A stretch of DNA of 64,000 bases, from assembly GCA_036245525.1 (NCBI GenBank), contig BTPG01000005.1, forward strand, positions 123,404,299-123,468,298, read 5' to 3'. The translations under genes were made by a program, and so were the position numbers. The DNA comes from Semisulcospira habei (lineage: Eukaryota; Mollusca; Gastropoda; Semisulcospiridae). Below are positions 44,934-55,269 of the stretch, piece after piece; within the stretch, counting starts at the first letter, position 1; the number at the start of each line of letters is the position of its first letter. The notes below the pieces were generated by a model. That model saw nothing but the letters and a program-made list of their open reading frames with translations. It was not told the origin of the DNA and made no database searches.

Positions 44934-45014
44934 ATGTGTGTGATGCTGTGTCTGTGTGTGTGTGCGTGCGTGTGCTTTGAAACTGTGAACCTGACTGCAA
45001 GGAAAATGAGCTTC

Positions 45015-45016
<2 letters not shown>

Positions 45017-45108
<92 letters not shown>

Positions 45109-45245
45109 TGTTGTTGGTTTTGCTATTATTATTATTATCTTCATTATTATATATTGTTGTTGGTTTTGTTAATATTATTATTAGTAGCAGTAGTAGTAGT
45201 ATTACAATGGGTAGTAGTAGTAGTAGTAGTATATTGACGTCAGGG
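45017..45245. repeat. (ATT)n trinucleotide array with degenerate flank
   Basis: About 90 pure bases (45019-45108), then TATTGTTGTTGGTTTTG-spaced ATT runs, (TAG)n at 45180-45240. Confidence 0.95.
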
Positions 45246-45507
45246 GACATAACTTGGTTTCCTAATCCGGTGATCTGATGGCATAGACTGCAAAATATAT
45301 GCCAAAACAAGGGCGCAAAGTTTAACAACTCGACAATAACCGAGCTGATTATTATCTACAGTCATTTCGCGCTCGTGTGATCTTGGATCATGTACTCAGC
45401 TCAGTCATGCACGGACAATAACGCCCGCACGGATAACAAACGTGTCCCGAATGACTCTTCAGTCTGATAACGAAAACAGCTGAAAAGGATACCACCTACC
45501 TCCATTA

Positions 45508-45573
45508 GCAAAAAGCACAGATTCTCATGAGCCCTTGCGACTGCGGGGACTCATGAAAATCTTTGCCTTTTGC
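45508..45573. mobile_element. Palindromic element, family B hairpin
   Basis: GCAAAAAGCACAGATTCTCA, GAGCCCTTGC and complement; otherwise isolated. Confidence 0.75.
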
Positions 45574-45599
45574 AGATATTCATGTATGGCTTAGCTTTC

Positions 45600-46110
45600 A
45601 GGGAAGGTATACAATTTCTTGCCAGGACGCAGCCGCCATGCTCCAAATGTTACGAATGCTTTCAGTCTGTGATCCGACGCGTGATGCTGCAAAAACTTAC
45701 GTCTATATTAACCCTTATCATTTGGAATACACCGGTGTGTGAAATAAGTTTGATTAAAATAGTTCAAGGGTAGTGCCGGAATAGCTTGGCGCCTCTAGGC
45801 GCCAAGCTATTCTGGCACCACCCTTGAACGAAAGCCATTGGTCTATATTTTACAGAAGTTACCAGTAAGCAAAGGGGTTCGGGCCCGAAGACGTTTCCAT
45901 TACCATTTCCACTGCCAAGAAGCGACTAGCGATCACGTCAAGATATACAGGCTAACGACTGTTTGGTAGATAGATTGTCCTCTCCGCTTCATGGCCAAGG
46001 TGCAATGCCGCATATGTTACGCATGTTTTCTTCCCATGATCTGACAAATAACGATACAAAAACTTACGTCTACATGTTACAGATGTTACCCCATTTTTCT
46101 CCCGTATCCA
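45600..46110 (+). repeat. Diverged direct repeats flanking a family A hairpin
   Basis: ATGTTACGAATGCTTTCAG...TGCAAAAACTTACGTCTATAT (45645-45710) resembles ATGTTACGCATGTTTTCTTC...ACAAAAACTTACGTCTACAT (46014-46076). Half a family F element (CCAGTAAGCAAAGGGGTTCG) lies at 45863. Confidence 0.6.
45762..45829. mobile_element. Palindromic element, family A, short subfamily
   Basis: 68-bp hairpin GTTCAAGGGTAGTGCC...GGCACCACCCTTGAAC. Flanks GTGTGTGAAATAAGTTTGA and AAGCCATTGGTCTATAT also flank 57081-57148, so this hairpin belongs to a longer shared repeat without TTAA ends. Confidence 0.87.
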
Positions 46111-46684
46111 GAAACAGCTGTAGCGAATGACAATAATGGTTTAAGGGAATTTTCAGGTGTGAAGACAAAATGTGCAGTTCACCTCAAGACGACTTTTCTA
46201 CACCTGGCGAACACGTCTTAACAACGGGCGTGCCGCAATACATGACATCGTCAATCTTGTCGTCTGCGTCTTTTTTTCATGTCGTTCTCATACTCTTGTT
46301 CGGAACGATTACGTGGTGCTCTGCATTATTTTTTTTTTACAGGGATATGCATGTTTTTCTTTCTTATTCGAACACTAGACACTGTAGAAGAGAGATCTAT
46401 ATTTCTTGCATGGAAGCACTCTCGGAGGTTATAAGGTGTACGGTATTATGCAAATGGCCGCGTCAAATTTCAAAGCTGTTTTCGCCCCCCAGAATAGTAA
46501 GTAGAAGATTAGAAGGCACGTGGTGTAACTGCTTCGACAATAAGGCCATCGTGTGGGTAGAGTGGGCTGAAATGCTCCCTAAAGCTCGGGCCCTAAAAAT
46601 AATGATTCGGGCTAAAAATATCTGGACCCCTATCGTCTGAGCACTACATACTGTTTTCACCGCACACTAATCTGACAAGCGTTT
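46111..46684. other. Unassigned sequence
   Basis: Contains a 156-codon ORF (46170-46640) with one hydrophobic segment and no family resemblance. I regard it as probably chance. Confidence 0.35.
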
Positions 46685-46743
46685 TCTGGTCTGTGATTTT
46701 GGACCTGACGGCTCAGAGCCGTCAGGTTCAAAATCACAGACCA
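46685..46743. mobile_element. Palindromic element, family G
   Basis: TCTGGTCTGTGATTTTGGAC, CTGACGGC and complement around TCAGAG; near perfect. Confidence 0.87.
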
Positions 46744-47021
46744 ACAAACACAAGCACTAATACCAACACTGATTACATGAGCACAGGCTATCGATGTAAC
46801 GATGTGCTTCTATCAGTCGTTGAAATCAACACAATGTCTTGTTTCACAGTGACTTAAAAAAAAAAATTTAATTATAATTTAAAAAAAATATTGTGCGTGT
46901 ACGCATGTAAGACAGGAATACCTCTTGTTTCAATCAGAGTTGAATTCGATGGCATCAAGTATGTCACATACGCAAAAAGTAGGATTGAATGTAAGAACTC
47001 TTTTTGGCATGTCCCAACATT

Positions 47022-47155
47022 TTTCTGTGGAGAAATGAAAAACCGCCTTTACAAAAACATATTCCTGAAGTTTTTATACGCACTAACTCATTCTGCGTAT
47101 AAAAACTTCAGGAATATGTTTTTTTTAAAGGCGGTTTTTCATTTGTCCACAGAAA
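47022..47155. repeat. Long hairpin with about 58-bp arms
   Basis: TTTCTGTGGAGAAATGAAAA...TTCCTGAAGTTTTTATACGCA pairs with TGCGTATAAAAACTTCAGGA...TTTTCATTTGTCCACAGAAA around CTAACTCATTC. Only a few mismatches. One copy here. A MITE or a hairpin transcript are both possible. Confidence 0.9.
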
Positions 47156-47253
47156 GATGATATCGTCCACTGGCAACGTAACATGAATAATACAAACCGT
47201 TAGTGAGCAATGCTGCCTAAATTTCGTCAATAATTGACAGTTACTGTATTGAA

Positions 47254-47465
47254 CGCCATCACTGCTGAGAACTATTGAACAACACTAAAAGTGCAAGAGG
47301 CACAGATCCTCATGTGCCCCCGCAGTTGCGGGGGCTCATGAGGATATATCCCTATTGCTAAAACTACTGTGTATCCATGTTCCTTTGATGGCTGGAGATC
47401 TGAAACGTTGAATTAAAAATTATTTCAAGGACATAGTCTGCGTCCCCTGGCACTGAACAATTTAA
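47254..47465. mobile_element. Palindromic element, family B (inverted)
   Basis: AACGCCATCACTGCTGAGAA to CCCTGGCACTGAACAATTTAA. Hairpin 47293-47358 with GCCCCCGCAGTTGCGGGGGC tip. Confidence 0.83.
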
Positions 47466-47612
47466 TCTAGCACTAACTCCGCCTCTCAGCAAATAATATA
47501 AGTGCATTACTGTCTGAATATGTCAGTTACAGAGGGATGTGCGCTGCCTGATTTCCTTATGGTCAGACGGCTGTCGTCTGCTTCTGCAGACATAAATCTT
47601 TGACGATCGGCG

Positions 47613-48422
47613 CACAGGGGCCTGACGAGTGGTGCTTTGACTAAATGCAAATCCGCTGCGCCACCGCGTGCGCGCGCCCACCGCGTAACTAGCTCAAGTC
47701 AGAATACAAGGGAGGAAACGAAGCATACGCGCGAAATTCTACCTGTGGCCGGAAGTATCCCGGACCTCTTTCTCAACATCTAGAGTTGAACGTTAAACTC
47801 TTTAGTAGAGTGCCGTGAAAGAGGCCACTATGCACTGCTGTGCATCCATTGTTTTCTGCCGTGTCTACTCTAAAGTTAAGTGAACTACTCGAGCAGTGTT
47901 TAAACAAGACTCCATTAAAGTAGAGCTTTTTCGGGCTGGGGGAAATACGTACATAAAGCGATCGCTGCGTGCAGGTCACAAGTTCATGTCACGACAGTAA
48001 GACTCACTCTTGTTTTAATTTCATTGAATATGCTATTTAACATAAACCAATGAAAAATGAGCATGAGGCGTATTTCCGGCCACATCTAAAACCCAACAAA
48101 TCGAAGTCTGCTTAAATGATGCTTGACTGTGCAAAAAGCCTTGATATTAAACTATTAGTTTTGTCGGAGGACAAGGTTGGTATAAATTTGTGGCAAAATA
48201 TCTACTGAGTTTGTTCAGTTCGAGGTTTTAAGCGGGTGGTTGCTTTGAGGGTTGAAAACTGCTCTGGAATCACAGTGCTTCGACGCTTTGCGCGCTTTTC
48301 GTTTCCTCCCTTGTATTCGGACTTGAGCTATTTACGCGGTGGCCGCGCCGCGCAGGCGCTGGCGCTGGCGCTGGCGCAGCGGATTTGCATTTAGTCAAAG
48401 CACCACTCGTCAGGCCCCTATG
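47613..48422 (+). mobile_element. Non-autonomous hAT-like element, copy 1 (810 bp)
   Basis: Ends CACAGGGGCCTGACGAG and CTCGTCAGGCCCCTATG form a 17-bp terminal inverted repeat with one mismatch. Inverted similarity continues inward (TTTGACTAAATGCAAATCCG; TCAAGTCAGAATACAAGG; GGAGGAAACGAA). GATCGGCG lies at 47605-47612 and 48423-48430, an exact 8-bp target duplication as made by hAT transposases. No transposase ORF. The second copy, at 56094-56893, has its interior inverted. Confidence 0.9.
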
Positions 48423-48450
48423 GATCGGCGTCAGATGGTTTCAGTCTTTG

Positions 48451-48533
48451 TTAACACGCGGCCGTGGCGTGCTCCATTCGGATACGCGGCATTATGCCGC
48501 GTATCCGGATGCGGCCCGTCTCGAGCGGGTTTC
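48451..48533. mobile_element. Palindromic element, TTAA family E, diverged ends
   Basis: TTAACACGCGGCCGTGGCG to CCCGTCTCGAGCGGGTTTCA. Perfect inner arms CATTCGGATACGCGGCAT. Confidence 0.85.
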
Positions 48534-48701
48534 AAGAATCTTCTGCTGTATATAGTTATCACGGTCAAATGCAACCCATCCCTTGCAGTGTGCGGTGGCT
48601 GGGTTAGAGTTGAGTATGCACTCTTAATTTGTTCAGACTCTGACGTCGTTGTTTACAGCGAAGCATCCTCAAAAACAAGATTTAAATGTCATCCCCCTCC
48701 A

Positions 48702-48769
48702 GCATGAGACATAGACGCTCATGAGCCCATGCGGCTGCAGATGCTTATGAGAATCTATGCCTTTTGGAG
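48702..48769. mobile_element. Palindromic element, family B hairpin
   Basis: GCATGAGACATAGACGCTCATG with GAGAATCTATGCCTTTTGGAGC. Flanks decayed. Confidence 0.75.
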
Positions 48770-48998
48770 CTAGAGAGACCGGGTTTAGGAATTTACCGAA
48801 ATATTGGTGGCAGACAAATGAAATCATATGCCATAATAATAGCTATATCAGAAGGCCATCAGACGAGTTTTACCGCGCGTGCTATCGCCGCGATATTATG
48901 CCGAGTATGCTGTCTGATGAGGTCCTTTATACGTTTATGGTGCTCTGTTTTTATAGCGCGTATTTCAAGGAGCAAAAACAATGTTAACAATCTATCCG
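48770..48998. other. Unassigned sequence
   Basis: No feature recognised. Confidence 0.35.
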
Positions 48999-49072
48999 TT
49001 AGTCCTGTGCGAGTCGGTAGCGACTGTAGGAATCATCGCGACTAAAACCGCTACCGACGCGCAAAGGGTTAA
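48999..49072. mobile_element. TTAA family C with shortened left arm
   Basis: TTAGTCCTGTGCGAGTCGG to CGACGCGCAAAGGGTTAA. About 18 bases of the left arm are missing. Right TTAA shared with the next element. Confidence 0.82.
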
Positions 49073-49150
49073 CACATACGAGACATTCCGCAAAGGATAT
49101 GCGGCCTTTGCTGCGTATCAGTGTAGTGAGACACGTCTCATATGAGTTAA
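49069..49150. mobile_element. Palindromic element, TTAA family E
   Basis: TTAACACATACGAGACATTCC to ACACGTCTCATATGAGTTAA. Both ends intact (with a paired CATACGAGAC / GTCTCATATG variation); the inner arms are decayed. Confidence 0.85.
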
Positions 49151-49195
49151 AGAAACGACGTAATTCGTAGGTCGCTCATCCAAGCCTATCCGTCT

Positions 49196-49262
49196 GCAAA
49201 AGACACAGAAATAGATTCTCTTGAGTCTGTGGGGCCACGAGGACTCATGAGGGTATACGTTC
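49196..49262. mobile_element. Degenerate family B hairpin
   Basis: TGCAAAAGACACAGAAATAG...GAGTCTGTGGGG and GGACTCATGAGGGTATACG. Recognisable only by comparison. Confidence 0.5.
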
Positions 49263-49548
49263 CCCCCGCCGGCTCAGTTGAAAGGGAAATCGCTGGAGCG
49301 GACAGCATCTGGCAAACACACTTTGCCGCACGAAGACAAGAAGTCCATGTTTGTGAAAAGAGATATTTTTTATTGTAATACGATGGAAATCTCGCTTTTT
49401 AAAAAAAATTAATCTATATTGAATATGGATATATATTGACTATCTTTTGGGCACTACTATCCTAGCATTTGTCGCTTGCAATGCCTTCTTTTATTTTAAG
49501 TCCTCCGCTATACTCTTGCTACAGAAATAATAATTATCTGTTATCTGT

Positions 49549-49600
49549 CCTGCAGAAATCGCCTCAACAAAAACCTCTACCGACAGTCAGAGGGATAATT
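49549..49600. mobile_element. TTAA family C, right half
   Basis: CCTGCAGAAATCGCCTCAAC...CTACCGACAGTCAGAGGGATAA. Confidence 0.65.
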
Positions 49601-49607
49601 GTTTTTT

Positions 49608-49832
49608 TAATTATTATACTTTTTTTAATAAAATCTGAAAAGCAGATGCAGAGTAAGAGCTAAGTGAAAAAATAACTCGACACGACTGATGTCCCCTTGA
49701 GCCGTCTGCTTGTTTTCAGTTAATTATTATACTTTTTTTTTAAATAAAATCTGAAAAGCAGAAGCAGAGTGAGAGCTAAGTCCAAAAATAACTCGACACG
49801 ACTGATGTCCCCTTGAGCCGTCTGCTTGTTTG
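49608..49832 (+). repeat. Two tandem copies of a 112-bp unit
   Basis: TAATTATTATACTTTTTTT to CTTGAGCCGTCTGCTTGTTT occurs at 49608-49719 and 49720-49832 with a few differences. A recent local duplication. Confidence 0.93.
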
Positions 49833-49907
49833 ACACAGTCCATGTCCCTTGCGGCGTCTGCTCATTGTTTGGGCGCATTGTTTGTTTTATTTGTTTAGTT
49901 TCGTTTC

Positions 49908-50040
49908 GTGTTTTGTTGTTGTTGTTGTTGTTGTTGTAGGTGTTTTTTTGTGTTTTGTTTTGTTTTTGTTTGGGTTTTTTGCGGTGTGGGGTGGGGGGAG
50001 GGGGAGAGGGGGGGTGGGTGGGAGGTGGGGGGAAGGGTTG
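49908..50040 (+). repeat. (GTT)n followed by G-rich tract
   Basis: TTGTTGTTGTTGTTG, GTTTT-rich run, then GGGGTGGGGGGAGGGGGAGAG. Confidence 0.85.
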
Positions 50041-50200
50041 TTGCTTGTATTGATTTGTTTTGTGAAGATTACAAAGTAAAGTAGGTAAAAGCACTGTCAG
50101 GGGCCCGGGGAGAGAATTGTACAGCATCGACCAATGAACATAGATCAAGTTTGATCGAAGCACACCCTAAAAAAAGATACAAAGAAGGGTGCACTACGCA

Positions 50201-50306
50201 AGTGACTTGAAGTATTGAATATGGAAGCCCCCTCCCCCCCCCACCCCCCTCCAATGGGGGGGGGGGGGGGTGGCTTCCATATTCACTATCACTACTTCCA
50301 GTCACT
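50201..50306. repeat. Inverted repeat with C/G homopolymer core
   Basis: AGTGACTTGAAGTA(T)TGAATATGGAAGCCCCCTCC pairs with GGGGTGGCTTCCATATTCA...TACTTCCAGTCACT. The middle is poly-C / poly-G. Confidence 0.85.
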
Positions 50307-50360
50307 TACTACTTCCAGACACTTACTATAAGGCAAAAGATAGTCAATATACATCCATAA

Positions 50361-50361
<1 letters not shown>

Positions 50362-50454
<93 letters not shown>
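50362..50454. repeat. (TA)n microsatellite
   Basis: About 93 bases of AT with one slip (ATAATAT); self-complementary and cruciform-prone. Confidence 0.97.
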
Positions 50455-50455
<1 letters not shown>

Positions 50456-50681
50456 CCATTTTTATTTGTTTTGTGTTACTTCTCCTCGGCGAAAGAATAG
50501 CGGCGAGGAGGGGGGTGGGGCTGGGGGTGGGGGGGATGGGGGGGTATAATCTTTGGCTTATAAAAGAGAGGGCTGCTGACAACAAAACTGACAAAATGTC
50601 ACACCGCTGTCACGTGAGCCTCACCTCTACTGATGGAACCCTAGCTGGAATGAACAGTCTCTTATGCAACCATCTCATGCT

Positions 50682-50725
50682 GCAAGAGGCATAGATTCAC
50701 ATGAGTCCCTGCTCATGTCTCTTGC
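50682..50725. mobile_element. Family B hairpin with deleted centre
   Basis: GCAAGAGGCATAGATTCACATGAG then CTGCTCATGTCTCTTGC. About 22 bases of the right arm are gone. Confidence 0.75.
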
Positions 50726-51006
50726 TATCTCAAGCTAAGCTTCAGATTGAGGGAGTTATTGAATGAACTGTGACCTGTATGAGGACGAAAAAAATGCGGA
50801 TCAGTCATGGAGACAATGCACATCTCATTACTATCGGAATTTGTGTCAGTCGGGCATATGCAGGGACATTCACGCAGCCAGAAAATTGGTGAATGGTGCT
50901 TGGTGTGCTTGGTGCCTGGAATATTCTGTCTCTGCCAATTCAGTCAGTCTCTTTCCGTTTTTCGTTAGAGGTTAGATCGAAGGCAGTTTTTGAGATTGAG
51001 ATTGTC
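50726..51006. other. Unassigned sequence
   Basis: No feature recognised. Confidence 0.35.
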
Positions 51007-51080
<74 letters not shown>

Positions 51081-51131
51081 TGTGCGTGCGTGTGAGAGAG
51101 TGCGTGCGTGCGTTCATGCGTGCATGTGTGC

Positions 51132-51181
<50 letters not shown>

Positions 51182-51260
51182 GCGTGCATGCGCGTATGTA
51201 CGCGCGTGTGTGTGCGTGGGTGCGTGCGTATGTGCGTGCGTGCGTGCGTGTGTGTGTGTG
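51007..51260. repeat. (GT)n and (GTGC)n microsatellite
   Basis: Pure GT at 51007-51072 and 51137-51179, GTGC/GCGT variants elsewhere. Confidence 0.95.
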
Positions 51261-51450
51261 TTAGCGTGGAGATGAGAGAGGGTCAGTGGTGTTGGTGTTA
51301 GTGGTGGAGTGGTGGGGAGGGAGTATAATGATGTTAACGTCGAGGTTTATGATAAATGTATCTTTTGAATTTATAAAACTAGTCTAGTTGAGAAATGATG
51401 TTTACACACCTGCTTACAACACTCAGCAAATTACTTGCTTTCTTGCTTTC

Positions 51451-51538
51451 TGAACCCTTTGGCTGTCAGTAGCGCTTTTGTCGCGACGATTTCTGCAGGA
51501 ATCATCGAGACAAAAAGCGCTACCGACAGCCAAAGTTA
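51451..51538. mobile_element. Palindromic element, TTAA family C, worn ends
   Basis: TGAACCCTTTGGCTGTCAG to CTACCGACAGCCAAAGTTATA. Confidence 0.85.
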
Positions 51539-51658
51539 TAAATCCCTGCCTGCTGGCCTGCTTATTAACTTTTGCCTGTGTCCAATTGTCAACCGCAGCC
51601 AGATCTTGGGCTGGCGGAGGTCTGCTGTCCAATGTCCGTGTCCTTGTCATCACTGGTG

Positions 51659-51714
51659 TAATGGTCTGCGTTTTGGCATTGGTTGTAAAGTCCAAATTAC
51701 AGACCAAAACACAT
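51659..51714. mobile_element. Palindromic element, family G, diverged
   Basis: TAATGGTCTGCGTTTTGG with CCAAATTACAGACCAAAAC; the GGTTGTAAAG centre no longer pairs well. Confidence 0.55.
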
Positions 51715-51882
51715 TACAACAGTTGCTGTATATTTCTCTTTTTCTGGTGTGTTACGCTTCTGGGATGATTCGCTACCCAACGCTATTGAGCTAGCGACAG
51801 TGCTTCCGCTGGTCATCTCTTATTCATCTAACAATGTCATGTCTAATTTCATTTGATTGGCGCAACCAGGCTCCTCTGTTTG

Positions 51883-51989
51883 TGTTTTGTTCTGTGATTT
51901 CTGACCGACGGCTCGAACCCTTAAGGTCCTAAATCACAGACCAGCACACTTTCTTAACTCGTAAGGTCCTAAATCACAGACCAGCACAC
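51883..51989. mobile_element. Family G with duplicated right arm
   Basis: TTCTGTGATTTCTGACCGACG on the left. TAAGGTCCTAAATCACAGAC, CAGCACAC occurs twice (51922 and 51962), a 40-bp direct duplication of the right arm. Confidence 0.75.
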
Positions 51990-51994
51990 CTTTT

Positions 51995-52243
51995 TCTTTC
52001 TTTTTTATTTTATTTTATTTATTTATTTATTTATTTTTTTTTGGGGGTGACGGATCTTTTCATATCATGTTTTGTGTCACTCTATGTGTCCCGAGCATTA
52101 TTTGAATCAGCATTGCTCATCGATTCAGATTCAGTGTCGCGGGAAGATTATCGGGGAAGGTATGAGCCAGCTTCACAGAAACTCAAACCACCGGGTAAGA
52201 GCGAATGGGAAGGGCGAATCAAGCTAGATTTGACCAGCACCAA
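51995..52243. other. (TTTAT)n run and unassigned sequence
   Basis: TTTATTTTATTTTATTTA at about 52004-52036, then nothing recognisable. Confidence 0.4.
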
Positions 52244-52430
52244 TTAACCCATTACATCCTGAGGCTGATTATTTTGATTTGCTTATTGTCCTATGAAGTT
52301 TGCATTACAAATTAGGAGATAGATCAACCATTTTAGTTCAAGGGTGATGCCAGAATAGCTTGGCGCCTCAGGCGCCGAGATATTCTGGCACCACCCTTGA
52401 ACTATCATAGCCAAATTAATTTCAACATGA
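52244..52430. mobile_element. Palindromic element, TTAA family A, short hairpin
   Basis: TTAACCCATTACATCCTGAGG starts it. Hairpin 52335-52402 (AGTTCAAGGGTGATGCCAG, AATAGCTTGGCGCC). The right end is not identified. Confidence 0.8.
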
Positions 52431-52481
52431 GTGTATCAGAATGAAAATGGTTACGTAGGCACGCACGAGCACCGTGTTCAA

Positions 52482-52592
52482 TATATCCCGACAAGCAACA
52501 AAAGAAAAAACGACATCATTCGAATATTCGGGAAACATTGAAGTGTTTCCAATGATTCCAATGGTGTCGCATTTCTATTGCTCGTCAGTGTA
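52482..52592. mobile_element. Palindromic element, family H, diverged
   Basis: Right arm GAAGTGTTTCCAATGATTCC, AATGGTGTCGCATTTCTATT, GCTCGTCAGTGTA; left arm CCCGACAAGCAACAAAAGAA with mismatches. Confidence 0.75.
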
Positions 52593-52801
52593 ATATCAAG
52601 AGGAATGTCAAATAATTAGTACCCTGTTTTATTTTGTTGGAGAAAAAGGCGTTGCTTTATCACACGCATAAATATTTAAGGTTTCAGAGCAATAACACTC
52701 AAGGATACCTCTGGCAATTTATGTGATTGTAATAAGACTTCTCCTCTGATTTGTGATTTGAGAAAAGCTAGCGTATCCTTTTTTTGTGAAAATCGATAAT
52801 G

Positions 52802-52922
52802 TCATTGCTATACAATGTAAATCTCGCTTTTCACAAAAAGGGAATACTGTTTTTTGCCAAATTTGGCAAAAGACAGTATGTCCCTTTTCGTGAAAAACGA
52901 GATTTTCATTGGCTAACAATGG
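52802..52922. repeat. Inverted repeat of about 60-bp arms
   Basis: Centre TGCCAAATTTGGCA (52855-52868). Arms contain CTCGCTTTTCACAAAAAGGGA and complement TCCCTTTTCGTGAAAAACGAG. Both strands are open for about 60 codons only because the palindrome mirrors itself. Confidence 0.8.
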
Positions 52923-53504
52923 AAAGTGTCGCTTTAAAACGGGACAAACTGGCTTTTGCCATAATCAGGGCACAGATGGTGTGACCAATTTGACAGTTGA
53001 ACCTGGAGGATGTATGTTTAAAACAAGTCAGAAAAGGAGGTATGACCAAAGGATGCTCTGGCCAGATGCAATTCCGGAAGAGATATGGCAAGGTCATATT
53101 CGCCCCCTACTGAGAGTGTTCCGGCTATGCCACTGCATGTAACATAAGAGTCAGCGCCTAGTCTGTTTCATCACAAATTATTACCGACAAGCTGTCATCG
53201 CCTGGGCAAAAAGGAAATTGCGCAACTGACACAAATTGGAAGGGATGACTCGGTTACAAGCAGACCGAAACGAACTAGATCCTTAGCGAAGAGGACAACG
53301 TTTTCATTTTGTCTAACAAGGACATATTTGCTCTCCCTCCCCACCCCCTCTCCCCTCCCCCCCCCCCCCCCACCCACCCACCCACCACCCCCGCCCCGTC
53401 TTCAGCAACCCCCTCCTTTGAAAAGTCTATTCATGTCCAACGATATCACATCAGTCCTCGCAAAGGAGACTAAAACAATATCTTCTTCATGCTTGTAAAG
53501 GGTA
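52923..53504. other. Unassigned, with a C-rich tract
   Basis: C-rich runs at 53337-53396. No gene. Confidence 0.4.
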
Positions 53505-53549
53505 ACAACTCCGCCGTCTGACGACGATAGAGTTATCACCCTTTACCTT
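53502..53549. repeat. Short hairpin
   Basis: GTAAAGGGTAACAACTC...GAGTTATCACCCTTTAC around CGCCGTCTGACGACGATA. Confidence 0.75.
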
Positions 53550-53856
53550 TAGGATGTACAGGAGACATTGCTGAAGCATTTTCTTCGACAGTCTATAGAT
53601 GCTGTGCAGACTCACGTATGGCACCACTGTGAAGGAGGCGAGTATTGCCGTTGACGCCATTCTTTCTGAGGTTATTTCCTGCGCGAGGAGTTCTTGATGC
53701 TATTTGGGGTCAGTTTACGCTTTTATAGGTTAATTCTAGACCGAAACGAATTAAATTAGCAATCGGCATCGGTGTCGTTTTCTGCCCGCGAGTCCAAACT
53801 AATATCCGTTGTCTGTGGTAATTTAGGTTGCAGCAATTTTACCATTTTTTTTTTTT

Positions 53857-53959
53857 CCAGCAAAAAGCGCATAGGCCGACAACGGCCGCAGTTGGCCCGC
53901 GCACGGTTGTGCACAGGCCAACTGCGGCCGACGCGGCCTGAAGACCTTTCGTGCACTGA
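53857..53959. mobile_element. GC-rich palindromic element, family F
   Basis: Central GCAGTTGGCCCGCGCACGG...GCACAGGCCAACTGC, outer GCGCATAGGCCG / CGGCCTGAAGACC imperfect. Confidence 0.82.
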
Positions 53960-54039
53960 GACACGTTCAGGTTCTGAGACACTACACAGGGAAAAATCGC
54001 GAACATAATAGTGTAATGGTAGTGCTTCATTAGTTTACG

Positions 54040-54099
54040 TTAACCTTCGGTAGTGCTCGTTTGTCGAACAAAACGTGTTACCGACAGCCAAATAATTAA
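54040..54099. mobile_element. TTAA family C, decayed
   Basis: TTAACCTTCGGTAGTGCTCG to TTACCGACAGCCAAATAATTAA. The left arm lost GCTGTC. Confidence 0.72.
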
Positions 54100-54244
54100 C
54101 AGCAATCGGTGCTGTTGTATAAATTGTAAAACATAACATAACAGTTACTGTACACTCCTTTTCGTCTTTAGCCGTGCTAGAACCAACTGCACCCAACGCA
54201 ATGTCGGCTTAACCATTCTAGCCGCCCCAAGGTCCCATTTCTCA

Positions 54245-54347
54245 AATTTTGGAGGTGTTGCCTATCGACTATGTACCAGTTGCAGGAGATGGCTTGACCA
54301 TGATAATTCAAGGGTCGTGCCATATTAGCTTGGCGCCTGAAGGCTGT
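54245..54347. mobile_element. Family A, half element
   Basis: AATTTTGGAGGTGTTGCC, TATGTACCAGTTGCAGGAGA, CCATGATAATTCAAGGGTCG to TTGGCGCCTGAAGGC. The second arm is missing. Confidence 0.75.
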
Positions 54348-54730
54348 AGGGGTCCGGGGCTGAAAAGGCTTACAGCGAGCTGCTCCATGGCGGGGCTTTT
54401 ACTGCCAAAATTCACCAATACAACGGTTTATCAATGTTGTCTCAACTAAAGCTTTTCTGTACAAGGCTTTTCTTTTCACAATCCATGTTATGAGGTTCAG
54501 GTACTAGGGTTTTCAGATGCCTTTTGAGCTTTGCGGAAGGAACTCTCCTGCTGGGCACACAGGAGAAGAAGAGTGAAAAAGTCTTTCATTTTGCGACATT
54601 CAAATTTCATAATTGAAGTTTTTGAAGTTTTTTTGAGGTTTTTGTCCAGCATTTCTGTATGCCACACGAAGAACATTAATGAAGGAGACATTCCGATCTG
54701 TTAACCCTTTACTGTCTGGAGTAGGTCGCT
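54348..54730. other. Unassigned sequence
   Basis: No element or gene recognised. Confidence 0.35.
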
Positions 54731-54944
54731 TTAACCCATTCAGCCTTGACCCCCTACGGCAGGAGATGGGTCGGCCATGATAATTCAAGGGTAGTGCCAG
54801 ATTAGCGTGGCGCCTGTCGGCGCCAAGCTAATCTGGCACTACCCTTGAATTATCATGGTCGAGCCATCTCCTGCAACAGGTGCATAGTCGTTAGATGACG
54901 CCCCCAAAATTTGGGAAATACATGCGTCGGGCTGAATGAGTTAA
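54731..54944. mobile_element. Palindromic element, TTAA family A (214 bp, both ends)
   Basis: TTAACCCATTCAGCCTTGAC to GCGTCGGGCTGAATGAGTTAA. Hairpin almost perfect. One base longer than, and colinear with, the copy at 44454-44668 across CCAAAATTTGGGAAATAC. Confidence 0.94.
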
Positions 54945-55269
54945 GAAAATTGTGCCTGCTGGGAATGCAGAGCAAGTTTCTCGAATGGTATGGTTGGTCA
55001 TTCCATTAAAATAGCAATGAACATTGATAGTCTGTGTGGTTAGCATTTACAAGAAGTTATCAGATATTAGAGAGATTAGGCAGGTACCTATTCGAGATCT
55101 CCTTTTTTCCCATCCATCTCACCCCCACCCGGGTCTGCCCTGGGGGACTTGGGTGGGGTTAGGTACTTTTTAGTTCCCAGGGTCACCCTGGTCAGCCCCA
55201 CAGGGTGAGTTTTTCTCTCTATTCTGGGGCATGTGTTTCTGTCTACCCGAGGTCCATTCACCTGTATTT
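54945..55269. other. Unassigned sequence
   Basis: Includes a small inverted stretch CCACCCGGGTCTGCCCTGGGGGACTTGGGTGG (near 55124) and nothing coding. Confidence 0.3.

Noticed and set aside
46170..46640. 156-codon ORF with a hydrophobic segment
   Set aside because: No recognisable family or signal. Two overlapping frames are open over the same DNA, which fits chance.
48339..48707. 122-codon ORF beginning with Arg-Trp repeats
   Set aside because: It spans the end of the hAT-like element and a family E palindrome, so it is not a gene.
52719..52984. Two mirrored ORFs of about 60 codons
   Set aside because: Both come from the two arms of one inverted repeat.
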